Assembly (NCBI RefSeq): GCF_018918205.1
Contig: NZ_JAHLQB010000110.1
Coordinates: 1 to 33,257, forward strand
Length of the DNA: 33,257 nt
DNA from: Lachnoclostridium sp. MSJ-17
GTDB lineage: Bacteria > Bacillota > Clostridia > Oscillospirales > Acutalibacteraceae
Direction: 5' to 3'
The position numbers and the translations under genes were made by a program. This document shows positions 9,167 to 18,129 of the stretch, one piece after another. A model generated the notes under the pieces. The model was given only the letters and a program-made list of their open reading frames with translations. It was not told where the DNA came from and did no database searches. Every line of letters begins with the position of its first letter. Positions within the stretch are counted from its first letter, which is position 1.

Positions 9167-9301
9167 AAGACGGTTCATGTCAGCGTCTGACGGGATTTTT
9201 GCCGTATAAGACATCTTTACCATTTTGTTGAGGAATTTGCTTTTTGGCGTATCGTGCGAAAAGCAGTAGTTTTCGATGACGATTCGTGAGTATTCATCCA
9301 T
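9089..9301 (-). CDS. Small protein of unknown function, ~70 residues
   Basis: The frame could open at a GTG (9313), but that codon overlaps the ribosome site TTAGGAG. The in-frame ATG at 9301 sits ten bases downstream of it and is preferred. The product is hydrophilic, with a middle part rich in Lys and Ser and an acidic helical end (EQENDEELLEALKDLDAF). I do not recognise the family and see no catalytic motif. The strong hairpin just past its stop, with a T run in its direction, indicates a self-contained transcript, which supports a real gene. Confidence 0.6.
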   Translation of the reverse strand: MDEYSRIVIENYCFSHDTPKSKFLNKMVKMSYTAKIPSDADMNRLSRYIEQENDEELLEALKDLDAFLCF

Positions 9302-9486
9302 AATTATTTTCACTCCTAAAATGCAGAAAGTCAGCGTGCGGTTGAAGGAAGCGGCATACTGCGTTTGTTTGTAGTATAACTTTTCAGTTATCCGTTTGAA
9401 GCAGCCATTCTATCAGATTGATTTAATGCCATCGTAGGTTTCGGAATATTATAATCATTATCTGCCAACAGCTTTGTTGGCTTAAG
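9302..9486. other. Intergenic gap with a small hairpin
   Basis: No coding sequence is seen. The inverted repeat GCCAACA-GCTT-TGTTGGC lies at 9464-9481, just behind the stop of the nuclease-like gene at 9487. It has no clear T run and is a weak terminator at best. Confidence 0.4.
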
Positions 9487-9990
9487 TTAACCGTCATGCT
9501 CAAAATATGATGATTCTATTCTTAGCTCATACTTTTGTTGCTTTTTATCACTATGTATAACAATCATAAAACCTGCTTCGTAACAAAAACGGTAGCGGTA
9601 ATTGACAAGATTTCTTAATCTTTCTTTATCCGGTTCTAAATTCAGTCGTTTATAATCCTTTTTCATCTCGATGCATATTAAATTATCAAACCCGTTTTCC
9701 TCGTCGAATCCTCGTTTATGAACGATTAAATCCACAACGATTTTCTTGTTTTTCAGGGTTTTAGGATCGGATTCGATTGCTTCATTCCCTCTATTATATT
9801 CGACGTCAACTGTGTATTCGCCAAAATGAAATTTGCTCAACTCGTTTTCCAGATATCGAGAAAACCGTGCACAAATGCACCGTTCACTTAAATCTCTTGA
9901 AATCAGGTATTGTTCTGATTTATTAAACTTTTCTATAGCTTTCACTACAAGTCGCTCACATCTGATTTGCCTGTCATTTGGTTTTTCCAT
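9487..9990 (-). CDS. Predicted PD-(D/E)XK-superfamily nuclease-like protein
   Basis: The start chosen is ATG 9990, behind AAAAGGAGAG, giving 167 residues; an upstream in-frame start exists but has no ribosome site. Residues ~84-114 show the restriction-endonuclease-like signature: a buried strand with Asp (VVDLIV, D87), then a strand ending ICIEMKKD (E108-x-K110), the pattern D...ExK. It lacks a recognisable DNA-binding or methylase partner. The small size resembles stand-alone nuclease-fold proteins of mobile regions. The gene follows the dead AAA/DUF4143 gene on the same strand by ~50 bases and may have been co-transcribed with it. Family placement is moderately sure, function is not known. 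Confidence 0.6.
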   Translation of the reverse strand: MEKPNDRQIRCERLVVKAIEKFNKSEQYLISRDLSERCICARFSRYLENELSKFHFGEYTVDVEYNRGNEAIESDPKTLKNKKIVVDLIVHKRGFDEENGFDNLICIEMKKDYKRLNLEPDKERLRNLVNYRYRFCYEAGFMIVIHSDKKQQKYELRIESSYFEHDG

Positions 9991-10041
9991 TCTGCTCTCC
10001 TTTTCCGGGCGGTACCCCAATAGAACATTGAATACAATCAA

Positions 10042-11378
10042 TTATACATTCGCAACATCCAAATCGACTTTCAAATCACTTGTCAAAGATTCCTGCTGAA
10101 AAAACATTGACAGATACCACGGAAAATAAGTTATCTTGCCGTCGGAAATAATGTTTTCCTTACAGAAGACGATTGCAGTTTCAAGCCCACCATTCTTTGA
10201 TTTCAAGAAGATTATTAAGCGCTTTATGGTTTTTGAAATCATTCCCGGATTTTATTTCAACGGGAATAACTGATTTGCCTTGTTGTATGATAAAGTCGAT
10301 TTCTCCGATTTTCTTTTTATTGTAGTAGCGAAGCTTAAAATGATTGGCGGTAAAGATTTGGGCAAAGATGTTTTCGAGAATACTGCCCATATTGACAGAT
10401 AAGTCATCTTGAAGGATATCGAATTGAATATTTCCAAGCGACATGGCACAAAGCAAGCCTGTATCGCAGAGAAATAGTTTGAATAGATTGCTTTGCGTGT
10501 TCAGTTCAAGCGGAAGCTTTGGTTCGGTGATGTTGTAGCAGGGAAGAGTAACGCCTGCATCGGACAGTCAATTGAAGCTGGATTCATATCGGAGCATACG
10601 CGCGGTAATCTTGATATCCGATAGCATAAAACGACGATTTTTATCGTTTAGCTCTGCAGGAATCATGTCAAAGATCGTTTTGATTTTTTTCTGACCGGAT
10701 GAAGAATACTTGATAATATCCTGCCTGTAAAGTGAAATAAGATTGTTTTGAACGTTGAGAACTTCGGCGATGCTCTGGGTTTCTACAAATTTTTCAACCG
10801 CCGCAGGCATACCGCCGACAATAATGTAATAACGAAACAGCTTTAGCATCGATTGATGAACGGACTCTGTAACAGGAACAATATTTTCATAACACTTTTT
10901 CAGATAGACGATCGTATCGGAGCACAGTCCGTTGGCAATGGCAAACTCCTCAAAATCGAGCGGATACATTGTATATATCTCCTCATATCCAATAGGATAG
11001 GATTTGACCGTCTTATAGTTGACGCCGAGCAGCGAGCCCGATTCAATATAGTCAAATCGACTTGATTGCCGTTCGTGCCTCGGGACATTCCTGTATTTCA
11101 TCCAGAAATATCAAGGTGTTCCCTGCGCTCATGGCTTTTCTCGTATAAGCAGTTAAATTGATAATGATTGTTTCGGCACTTAAATCCCCGCTGAAAATTT
11201 TTGTTGCCTCGGGATTTGTGATGAAATTGATCTCAATATAATTTTAATAATTCTTTTTGCCGAACTTTCTGACAATATAGGTTTTGCCGGTTTGTCTTGC
11301 ACCTGTAATCAGCAATGCTTTTTTGTCTTTGCTGGATTTCCAGTTAAGCATGTAGTCATAAGCTTTTCTATATAACAT
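10042..11378 (-). pseudogene. AAA ATPase with DUF4143 domain, multiply disrupted
   Basis: Pieces in several minus-strand frames rebuild one protein of the AAA_14/DUF4143 family. It opens at ATG 11378 behind AGAGG with Walker A (ITGARQTGKTYI), then Walker B (LIFLDEIQECPEA), IESGSLLGVNY, the winged-helix middle and the DUF4143 end with a nuclease-like core (IGEIDFIIQQGKSVIPVEIK). Four lesions are visible: an in-frame TAA at 11244-11246; a small deletion and frame change near 11065; TGA at 10568-10570 where Trp is expected before LSDAG; and a frameshift near 10190, after which the true C-terminus (LETAIVFCKEN...) continues in another frame to 10042. The family is common in gut bacteria and has been linked to toxin-antitoxin-like or defence roles, without firm proof. 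It cannot be functional here. Confidence 0.88.
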
Positions 11379-11432
11379 AAGCTTACCTCTACATAATAGT
11401 ATAACAAAATACATAACTATAATCAAGAAAAT

Positions 11433-11515
11433 GTAACGAAATTCCGAAAAAATACCTATAAAGTGTAACGTAATTACATGATAAGATAAAGATAATTGTA
11501 ACGTATTTCCAAGAA
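11433..11515. repeat. Three spaced GTAACG repeats
   Basis: TGTAACGAAATTCC, TGTAACGTAATTAC and TGTAACGTATTTCC start near 11432, 11463 and 11497 (spacing ~31-34 bases), all in the same direction, just left of the IS21 element. The layout resembles IS21 subterminal repeats, so this may be an end of a third, lost IS21-type element. Binding sites upstream of the dead AAA gene are an alternative. Confidence 0.5.
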
Positions 11516-11670
11516 AATTGTAAGCAGTAAAATAAAGTGTACCAATTCTCGCCTGTAAAAACGTACTGGTTCTCGCCAATAAGTGTACCAACTTTCGCCA
11601 CAAAGTGTACCACTGTGATATACTGATAGCAGTAAAACCACAGGTGGTGCTGAAAGTGAAAGGAATCGAT

Positions 11671-13187
11671 ATGTACACACAAATACAACAGCTGAAAGCG
11701 CTGAAATACAGTCAGCGCAGCGCGGCAGAGGTGCTCGGTATTCACCGCGACACGGTGCGTCGGTATTGGAATATGAGCATCGAGGATTACGAGGCTGAGG
11801 TCGCAAAGATACGAAAAATATCCATGCTCGACGAGTTCAAGACCGTGATACTGAGACCGTGATACTGAGCTGGATAAAGGCGAATCCCCGCATATCCTCG
11901 GCTCAAATCTGCGATTGGCTTAAGGAGGATTACCCGGGCGATTTCAAGGAGCGCACCGTAAGCCGTTATGTCAATCGCCTGAGATCAGACTACAACCTTC
12001 CGCGCGTGATTAATCCCCGGGAATTTACCGCCGTGGAAGAGCTTCCTCCCGGGCAGCAAATGCAGGTCGACTTCGGGGAGATGTATATGCCGCGCGCTGA
12101 AGGCGGTAGAATCAAAGTGCGGTTCGCCGCATTCGTTCTCAGTCACTCCCGCTACAAGTTCGTATGGTTTCAAAGCAGACCGTTTTGCACCGTCGATCTG
12201 ATCACGGCTCTGAGGGAGTGCTTCAAATATATCGGAGGCATGCCCCGTGAGCTTGTATTCGATCAGGACAGTATCGTCTGTGTTTCCGAGAATAACGGCG
12301 ATATCATCTACACAACAGAGTTCGAAAAATTCCGTCAGGAATGCGGGTTCAGGGTATATATGTGCCGCGGCGCCGATCCTCAGACAAAGGGCAAGATCGA
12401 GAATGTCGTCAGATACGTCAAGCACGGCTTTGTTGAGAACCGCATTTATCCGTACGACGACAGCACGCTGAACGCGCTTGCTGTCGCGTGGCTGGAAAGA
12501 ACAGCTAACGTCAAAGTTCATGGTACGACAAGACGGATACCCGCAGAGGTGTTTGCCGAGGAGAGGGAGCATTTGCTTCCAATACCAATCTTTGAAGATC
12601 GAAACAGCGCAAAAATGCTGCGTACTGTCAGAAAGGATAATACCATCCTGTATAACGGAAACCGCTATTCCGTTCCTGTCGGGACATATACGCACCAAAA
12701 AGAGGTTTGCCTTGAGACCGAGGGTTCGATCTTGAAAATATATACAACGACGTCGGATCTGATCTGCGAACACACCATATCCGAGAGTAAGGGACTTCTC
12801 ATCAAAAACCGATCTCACGAGCGCGATACGCAAGGTCCTGTCAACGGGCTTAAGGAGAAACTCAAGGAAAAATTAGGACATTCGGCAGACGAGTACATCG
12901 ACAAGCTGTATGCGGAGAAAAAGCGCTATGCACGCGATCAGTTTAAGCTGATATTCACAATGATGGATTTGTACGGAACGGAAAAAGTGCTGAATGCCAT
13001 CAGCTTTTGCGAAAGAAACCGGCTTTACAGCGCGAGCCCGATAAAGGATTTTCTCGAAAGCAAATCACCGGTACAAAAATAGGAGCCGGAGAAAATTCCG
13101 CCGAATATCCCGGTAGACAAGCCCGTTTACCACACCCGGGTCGCCAAGCGTTCGCTTGAAATCTATGCAAAGGCAGGTGAACACTGA
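11671..13187 (+). pseudogene. istA: IS21-family IstA, disrupted by a 14-bp tandem duplication and an amber codon
   Basis: The gene starts at ATG 11671 (AAAGGA upstream) with an HTH (SQRSAAEVLGIHRDTVRRYW). At 11841-11854 the 14-mer GACCGTGATACTGA is repeated immediately (11855-11868). Removing one copy restores FKTVILSWIKANP, so the duplication is the cause of the frameshift. The second frame carries the integrase core: QVDFGE, VFDQDS and KGKIENVVRYVK supply the DDE residues. A TAG at 13080-13082 interrupts the end. Reading through it gives ~35 further sensible residues to TGA 13185-13187, which overlaps the istB start in the usual IS21 manner. Two independent lesions mean no full-length transposase is made. 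Confidence 0.9.
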
Positions 13188-13924
13188 TGATTACGGCTTC
13201 GGAAAGAATCGATTCGCTTGCGGCTTCAATGCGATTGGCTAAAATTGATTTGAACGGGATATTCCTTGACAAAAATGATGTTACTCTCTGCTGTGCTATT
13301 GAGCTTTATCTGGAAAAGCAGCTGCAAATGAGGGTAGAAAAGCAAAATCTTCTTCGCAGGAAGAAAGCAAATCTGCCGTTTGAAAAGACGCTGGATGGAT
13401 TCGATTTCGGCTTTCAAAGAAGTGTGACAAAGGAGCAAATGCTCAGATTGGCGGATATGACATGGCTCGAGCAGGCTTACAACATCTGCTTTCTCGGACC
13501 GCCGGGAATCGGAAAAACACATCTTGCCGCGGCCTTGGTATCGCAGGCTCTGAACCTTGGGTATGCGGCGTATTTCACAACGCTGGACGCATTGATGATG
13601 CTTCTGAAAACAGAGGAAATTTCCGGCAAAAGCAGAGGAGCGCTGAAATATATGCGCAAAGCTGCGCTGGTTACGATCGATGAAGTCGGCTTTATGCCGC
13701 TGTCCAAAGACGAAGCGAATCTGTTTTTCAGATTCGTCTCGGAGATGTCAGAAAAGACCTCCTTGATCATTACGTCAAACAAGGGTTTTGATGAATGGGC
13801 TGACTTCCTTGGCGACGCAACCATCACCACCGCCATTCTCGACAGACTCATTCATCACTGCGAAATCATCAACATGTCGGGCGATTCCTACCGCCTGACA
13901 CACAGAAAATCTATCCTCGGCTGA
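13187..13924 (+). CDS. istB: IS21-family transposition helper ATPase IstB
   Basis: The 245-residue protein has the DnaC-like AAA+ fold of IstB: Walker [12 protein letters not shown] (~102-112), Walker [13 protein letters not shown] (~160-171) and a sensor-1 region with [11 protein letters not shown]. Length is normal for the family and there is no lesion. The ATG overlaps the TGA of the original istA frame, so expression was coupled to IstA. IstB selects and bends target DNA for the IstA transposase; alone it cannot move the element, though it could serve a related copy. Confidence 0.95.
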   Translation: MITASERIDSLAASMRLAKIDLNGIFLDKNDVTLCCAIELYLEKQLQMRVEKQNLLRRKKANLPFEKTLDGFDFGFQRSVTKEQMLRLADMTWLEQAYNICFLGPPGIGKTHLAAALVSQALNLGYAAYFTTLDALMMLLKTEEISGKSRGALKYMRKAALVTIDEVGFMPLSKDEANLFFRFVSEMSEKTSLIITSNKGFDEWADFLGDATITTAILDRLIHHCEIINMSGDSYRLTHRKSILG

Positions 13925-13998
13925 GTGGTACAGTTTGTGGCGAAAAACACCGGTACACTTTGTGGCGAATTTTGGTATGTTTTACTTGACTTTTTACA

Positions 13999-14163
13999 TA
14001 GGCGTTTGTTTCATCTTTGCGTGGACAAAATCACTCGAAATCATTGCATCAAAAAGCATATTTGGTATAATATCCGCTGGTTTGCAATATCTAATTTTTT
14101 GAACTACTATAAACCATTCCCCTAAATTAAATAATCTTGATTTTGAGGAATGAAATGAGCGCC
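13999..14163. other. Intergenic gap between IS21 and the Septu-like operon
   Basis: AT-rich, with no frame of useful length. The stretch just before the stop of the HNH gene has no clear hairpin, so transcription termination of that operon is not obvious here. Confidence 0.4.
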
Positions 14164-15093
14164 TTACTCTTTTTTTAGATTATCATAATAGTGAGCTACA
14201 TCTTTTCTGAGCTTGACATGCAGCTCGTGATACTTTGCATTTTCATCCGGTGTGTCAAAGAGTGAACGCAGTATTTTGTCTTGCATTTCTTGAGGTAAGT
14301 CGTGGAGCAATTCAGGGCTGAATTGCTGTTTGTTTTTTAGAATATCTCGGACTTTGTTTTTAGTGTGTTCGTATCGTTCTTCAAGGTGTAATACGCTGAC
14401 GTTCTTTTTCATCTCACCTTTTGCATGGAACTTTACCACACATTGATCAGGACTGATAGACTCAAAATTAATTCCAACGGGGATTTCTGGATATAAATAT
14501 GTTTTTATTTCTATTTCTTCCTCGTATGGGCACATTCCTATATCATTTGATCTCTTTATATGATTACAATTTTTTCCACTGGGTATAAGGTTATAGTAAG
14601 ACATCGCCAGTAAAGGGGAAGCTGACTTTGGAAAAAAATGATCCAGTTCTGCTGTTCTAACAATATTAGCACCATCGTTGTTGATTATAACATCGATGTA
14701 TTCATCTTCACAGTATGGACAAACACAAATATTTAGATTTTTTAGAAAATTGTACGCGTTATATGTTTTTTCGGTATTCAAATAAACATTTGGCCCATTT
14801 GAAAAATAGTCAGAATAAATATCTTTGAATATGTTACTGGATTTCAAAATACGATTATAGTTTCTTGTCCATTCTCTCAGCGTATTGAAATCGGAAAGAA
14901 TAAAATTTTTCAGCCACTTTTGCTCAATAGCGGGTGAACCATTTTGATAATCACCGCTGATGTCAGGCAATTTCGAAATGGTAGAGTACAAATCACCGAG
15001 GCGATTTTTGAAATTATAATCCAGCCGACTGCATAGGGCGGCAAAAAAAGTGTTTTCTGCATTATTATCGCGAATATTTCTGAGTTGTATCAT
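14164..15093 (-). CDS. ptuB: Septu-like HNH nuclease (PtuB-like)
   Basis: This 309-residue protein has a C-terminal-type HNH core in its middle. A CPYC knuckle (C125, C128) is followed by the catalytic D151-H152 in AELDHFFPKS, the Asn of YYNLIPS (N168) and C176-N177-H178 in the closing helix. This is the PtuB layout of the Septu defence system, in which the HNH protein is held by the PtuA ATPase and cuts DNA or RNA when phage infects. The gene overlaps the upstream ATPase stop by four bases, so the two are made in fixed ratio. No damage is seen. A retron reverse transcriptase, with which PtuAB is sometimes paired, is absent nearby. Confidence 0.82.
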   Translation of the reverse strand: MIQLRNIRDNNAENTFFAALCSRLDYNFKNRLGDLYSTISKLPDISGDYQNGSPAIEQKWLKNFILSDFNTLREWTRNYNRILKSSNIFKDIYSDYFSNGPNVYLNTEKTYNAYNFLKNLNICVCPYCEDEYIDVIINNDGANIVRTAELDHFFPKSASPLLAMSYYNLIPSGKNCNHIKRSNDIGMCPYEEEIEIKTYLYPEIPVGINFESISPDQCVVKFHAKGEMKKNVSVLHLEERYEHTKNKVRDILKNKQQFSPELLHDLPQEMQDKILRSLFDTPDENAKYHELHVKLRKDVAHYYDNLKKE

Positions 15094-16946
15094 TCAAACA
15101 TCTCCAAAATTATCTCAAACCCTTTTCTGATAATTGAATCACCGATTGATGGTACACATTCTTTGATCAAGAAAAGCTTTTCTTTTTCTTCTTGACTAAG
15201 AGAATCTGCATTAGGCAATGCTTCTTGTAGCCAATCCATCATGCTTTGCAGTGTGACGCGGGCGTATTCTCCAATTGTATAATCCAAAAAGAAGCTGTCA
15301 GCCATTATTGTATGTATATTTGCGCCGAAATACGGCTTTTCCGAGCCGTTAACAATTTCGCAGTATCCGTTTGCTAGACATTTTAACCGTGTGACTTGCG
15401 AAGGCAAAATATCTGAAAGAATAAATGGTGAATGTGTACTGATAATAACTTGAATGCTTTTTGCGGTTTGTTTCTCATCATGTTCATGAAACAATCTATT
15501 GATATTGTTAATAAAGCACCTGCATAGTTCAGGATGCATATATATTTCAGGTTCGTCAAGTGTGTAAATAACATCGTGCGATTTAGTGCCGACTTGTACG
15601 TCAAAACAGCTTTTCTCAATACTACCGAAGATTCTTGCAAGCTGGTGTTCACCTGAACTGATGCATGTAAGTTTATATGGGAGCAATTCTGTTTCGAATA
15701 GTCCTGCATCAGAAGGAATATCATACTGTTCCATGTTTAAGAACAATTTATCTGTCAACTGATAGTTTTTATTTGAGAACATTTCGTTTATCGGCAAGGT
15801 GAAAGTGTCGCTGGTGAAATACTTCTTATTATACTTCTTGAGTGTATTGCTGATTTGATAAATACATCTTGCGGTACGTAATAGTGGGGTTGAGGTGTCC
15901 TTGCCTGTTCTGTTATCGATATATGCCGCAAGCCATAGAATACGGAATTCGATAGGCATTTTTTTGTAATCAGGCAGAGTGTCCGGTTGAACAAAAAATG
16001 ATTTACCAATCCGTATTCTTTTTGCTTTTCTCGGTTTGCTTTCATCTGCTGCAATAGAAGGATTGTTTTGCAAAAAAGATTTATTACGTGCAATGGTGCC
16101 TCTGAGATACAGAGCAAAGTCAATCATCAAATCATTGATAAAGCATTCCTTTTTTGAAATGACATTTTTTGAGTCATCCGGATTATCCAGCATTTCGCTA
16201 AGGTAATGCTTTTTGTACGAATAATAATCGTGATTAATAAGCTTCTCCGGCAGAAAATCATCCATATCTTTCGACCAGTTCTGACTGTGAATAATTAAGG
16301 ATGTATTCTTCTTTAAACTGTCATCTGAAAATGAGTCGATATATTTTTTTAGATATTTGCACACAAAGAATAAATCTGCATTTTGATATGGAGCATTAAC
16401 TCTGGCAAGGAAAAACGGATTAACGTCATATTGCTGATTCCTTTTTTCCGAGTAAATCGGATTGGAAAACGAGTTTTTGTCATAACCGTTAAAAATCACA
16501 GTGGAATCTTTTAATTCAGAGAAATGGTATGCATTATTGCTTTCGTCAGTGAAAAATGAGTAACTGCAGGCTCCGCCGTTAAGAGAATGAAGTTGACTGC
16601 CTTCAAGGTATTTCAGAGGAAAATTGATCAGTTCAATAGCATATTCATTGCTTTGCTTGTGGTATATAAGACAATAGCTTGTTCCGCTCTCTACCAAGAG
16701 GCGGTTTGGAAAATTCATTCCGATTATTTGCAGTAGATTTGTTTTTCCTGAACCCGTTTTTCCTACAACGATGTGCAAGTTTTGCAAATTCCCGTTATTA
16801 ATCAGTGTAGAAGTTACTGAATCACAAGAATTTGTAGATATATGTAAACCTTTACTGTCTATTTTAACAGAGTATTCGTGAGAAAAAACGACCTCTTGTT
16901 TTTTTATGTTTTTATATTTGTTGATATAGCAGTAGATCAGTTTCAT
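15090..16946 (-). CDS. ptuA: Septu-like AAA/ABC-type ATPase (PtuA-like)
   Basis: This 618-residue ATPase of the OLD/RecF-like AAA_15/21 group has Walker A GKTGSGKT (62-69), Walker B YTLDEPEIYMHPE with D464-E465, and a downstream ISTHSPFILSD switch region. A long middle part, ~90-400, carries lineage-specific sequence. PtuA assembles into a ring or arc that holds PtuB in check, and loss of ATP binding during infection is thought to free the nuclease. The ATG follows GAGGTAAAAAAGAA, 32 bases behind the XRE gene, so regulator, ATPase and nuclease form one minus-strand operon. The frame is intact. Confidence 0.82.
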   Translation of the reverse strand: MKLIYCYINKYKNIKKQEVVFSHEYSVKIDSKGLHISTNSCDSVTSTLINNGNLQNLHIVVGKTGSGKTNLLQIIGMNFPNRLLVESGTSYCLIYHKQSNEYAIELINFPLKYLEGSQLHSLNGGACSYSFFTDESNNAYHFSELKDSTVIFNGYDKNSFSNPIYSEKRNQQYDVNPFFLARVNAPYQNADLFFVCKYLKKYIDSFSDDSLKKNTSLIIHSQNWSKDMDDFLPEKLINHDYYSYKKHYLSEMLDNPDDSKNVISKKECFINDLMIDFALYLRGTIARNKSFLQNNPSIAADESKPRKAKRIRIGKSFFVQPDTLPDYKKMPIEFRILWLAAYIDNRTGKDTSTPLLRTARCIYQISNTLKKYNKKYFTSDTFTLPINEMFSNKNYQLTDKLFLNMEQYDIPSDAGLFETELLPYKLTCISSGEHQLARIFGSIEKSCFDVQVGTKSHDVIYTLDEPEIYMHPELCRCFINNINRLFHEHDEKQTAKSIQVIISTHSPFILSDILPSQVTRLKCLANGYCEIVNGSEKPYFGANIHTIMADSFFLDYTIGEYARVTLQSMMDWLQEALPNADSLSQEEKEKLFLIKECVPSIGDSIIRKGFEIILEMFE

Positions 16947-16978
16947 TTCTTTTTTACCTCACATTTTTCTAAAATCAG

Positions 16979-17449
16979 CTAGAGATATCCGTTGATTTTT
17001 TCCAGCCAGTGAAATGGATTTGTTTTTGACAAGGCAATCTCAGAAAGGACTTTACCATTTAGATTGAGATTGTCAAGAAATGTTTTCATGACGGCTTTCA
17101 CAGTCGATTCCTCCAAATGATTATGAGCAGCGGCAGAAACAAACGCCATAACTTCTGAAATCCGTTTGCGTTCAATATCCGAAAGGCTGTCCAAATCCAA
17201 TAAAGCAGCTGCGATTTCCAATAGATATGTACTATCGTTTCTGTTTCTGATTTCGTATTCCATAACAGCCCTGACAGCGATATACTGTGTTTGGGCCATC
17301 TTGGTTTTCTTGTTTTCCAAATTGCTGATGGTCTGTTTAGTAACACCGATTTTGTCGCCCAATACAGCGGCCGACCAGCCAAACAGCTTGCGAAGCACAG
17401 GTAAATGCTCCTGCAAAAAATCAATCCTTGATTGTGTCATCTCATTCAT
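16979..17449 (-). CDS. XRE-family transcriptional regulator of the Septu-like operon
   Basis: I place the start at ATG 17449 (MNEMTQ, GGTGATT upstream), giving 156 residues. A longer in-frame opening upstream lies over the promoter and is unlikely. Residues ~26-48 form a Cro/CI-type helix-turn-helix (AAVLGDKIGVTKQTISNLE). The C-terminal ~100 residues are helical and not recognised. The gene is the first of the operon, directly ahead of the PtuA-like gene. A 15-bp palindrome lies inside its promoter, which suggests autorepression. Many defence operons use such a repressor to keep a toxic nuclease low. Confidence 0.82.
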   Translation of the reverse strand: MNEMTQSRIDFLQEHLPVLRKLFGWSAAVLGDKIGVTKQTISNLENKKTKMAQTQYIAVRAVMEYEIRNRNDSTYLLEIAAALLDLDSLSDIERKRISEVMAFVSAAAHNHLEESTVKAVMKTFLDNLNLNGKVLSEIALSKTNPFHWLEKINGYL

Positions 17450-17482
17450 TTGAATCACCAAGAATAATGTAACATAAAAGCT

Positions 17483-17522
17483 ATTATAAGTCAAATAATT
17501 TGACTGCATCAAAATATTTGAC
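17483..17522 (-). promoter_or_regulatory. Promoter and palindromic operator of the XRE-Septu operon
   Basis: On the minus strand TTGATG (17507-17512) and TATAAT (17483-17488) are 18 bases apart. The perfect palindrome GTCAAATAATTTGAC (17490-17504) lies between them, and a weaker copy TCAAAATATTTGA follows at 17510-17522. A repressor bound there would block the polymerase. The same pair of sites recurs at 23466-23498 in the repeat copy. That the XRE protein binds here is inference. Confidence 0.6.
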
Positions 17523-17639
17523 GCAATTTTTAGCGAAAACCGGACTGCTAATTATTTCCGGCTGAAAAAAATCAGTAGTTATGCGGGTTTTCGGCTTTTT
17601 CTAATGAACTATTTGTGGTGCCACCTTGACAACAGCACC
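17490..17639 (+). repeat. ~150-bp direct repeat, left copy
   Basis: It aligns over its full length with 23466-23615, about 80% identical by eye with few gaps. The most alike parts are GACTGCTAATT and the exact 19-mer CCACCTTGACAACAGCACC at the right end (17621-17639). It contains the operator of the XRE gene. The two copies flank 17640-23465. Confidence 0.75.
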
Positions 17640-18129
17640 AAATAATGTGCCATGCAAAATCTGCTAAAAAAGGCTATTATTTCCATTTTTCGCAAGAAGA
17701 ATAGTTTTCTGATGGATAATAAGTTGGATCAAAATAATAAGCGCGAACAGGTAGTAATGCTGAATGAGTCACAAACAAAACGTTCTGGATATAATGTATT
17801 CTTTTGTAAACGTCGTACCCACCACCAGGGCAAGTATTTGTGTAAAATGCACGAGCGGTTTGGGACACCTTTGATTAAATAAGTGATAAGCAGGAACTCA
17901 ATAAAGGCTCAAAATAATAATCGCACATTTAGTTGAGAAGCTTTAAATTCTAAAACTATTATATTTCTTGTTGCTGAATGCATATTTCTCAAAACAGCAA
18001 ATATAGTTCCTGAACTATGAAATAAAGTTCCCAAAATGCGTTATATTTTCTCGCTTTTGATTATAATAATATTATGATGTGCGTTTCTATATGGATCTAC
18101 TTAATATAACAGAGCATGGAGGATGAGAT
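17640..18129. other. Gap of ~490 bases without a supported gene
   Basis: A 76-codon plus-strand frame at 17652-17882 has no convincing ribosome site or known motif and is not called. The block 17834-17888 is the one also found at 8703-8757. The rest is AT-rich leader for the HTH-fusion gene, including the palindrome at 18003-18018 and GGAGG just ahead of 18130. Confidence 0.5.
18003..18018. promoter_or_regulatory. Palindrome ATAGTTC-CT-GAACTAT
   Basis: A perfect 7-bp inverted repeat with a two-base centre, followed by a further half site (AAAGTTCCC), lies ~110 bases upstream of a gene whose N-terminus is a helix-turn-helix. It has the size and position of a repressor site; binding is inferred only. 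Confidence 0.4.

Larger units (their letters stand above)
11519..13998 (+). mobile_element. Second IS21-family element, defective
   Basis: The proposed ends are imperfect inverted repeats: the left begins TGTAAGCAGTAAAATAAAG at 11519, and the complement of the right end begins TGTAAAAAGTCAAGTAAAA at 13998. Inside them lie subterminal repeats of the form GTGTACCAA..TTCGCC (left at ~11537, ~11565, 11583, 11604; right at ~13924-13970). The TG...CA ends and the istA-istB order fit IS21. No clear target duplication is seen at these boundaries, so they may be off by a few bases or the flanks have changed. istA carries two lesions, so the element should not move on its own. Confidence 0.75.

Noticed and set aside
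10568..10570. TGA at a Trp position as a sign of a recoded genetic code
   Set aside because: TGA ends several intact genes here (the nucleotidyltransferase and istB, for example), and the same gene has other lesions, so it is a nonsense mutation.
11985..12833. 282-codon minus-strand frame
   Set aside because: It lies wholly antisense to the istA integrase core and has no family resemblance.
14164..17449. Retron carrying Septu (PtuAB as retron effector)
   Set aside because: No reverse transcriptase gene or msr/msd-like structure is found next to the operon; the first gene is an XRE regulator.
17652..17882. 76-codon plus-strand frame as a gene
   Set aside because: No good ribosome site or motif was found, and its last third belongs to the block shared with the relic at 8.7 kb.
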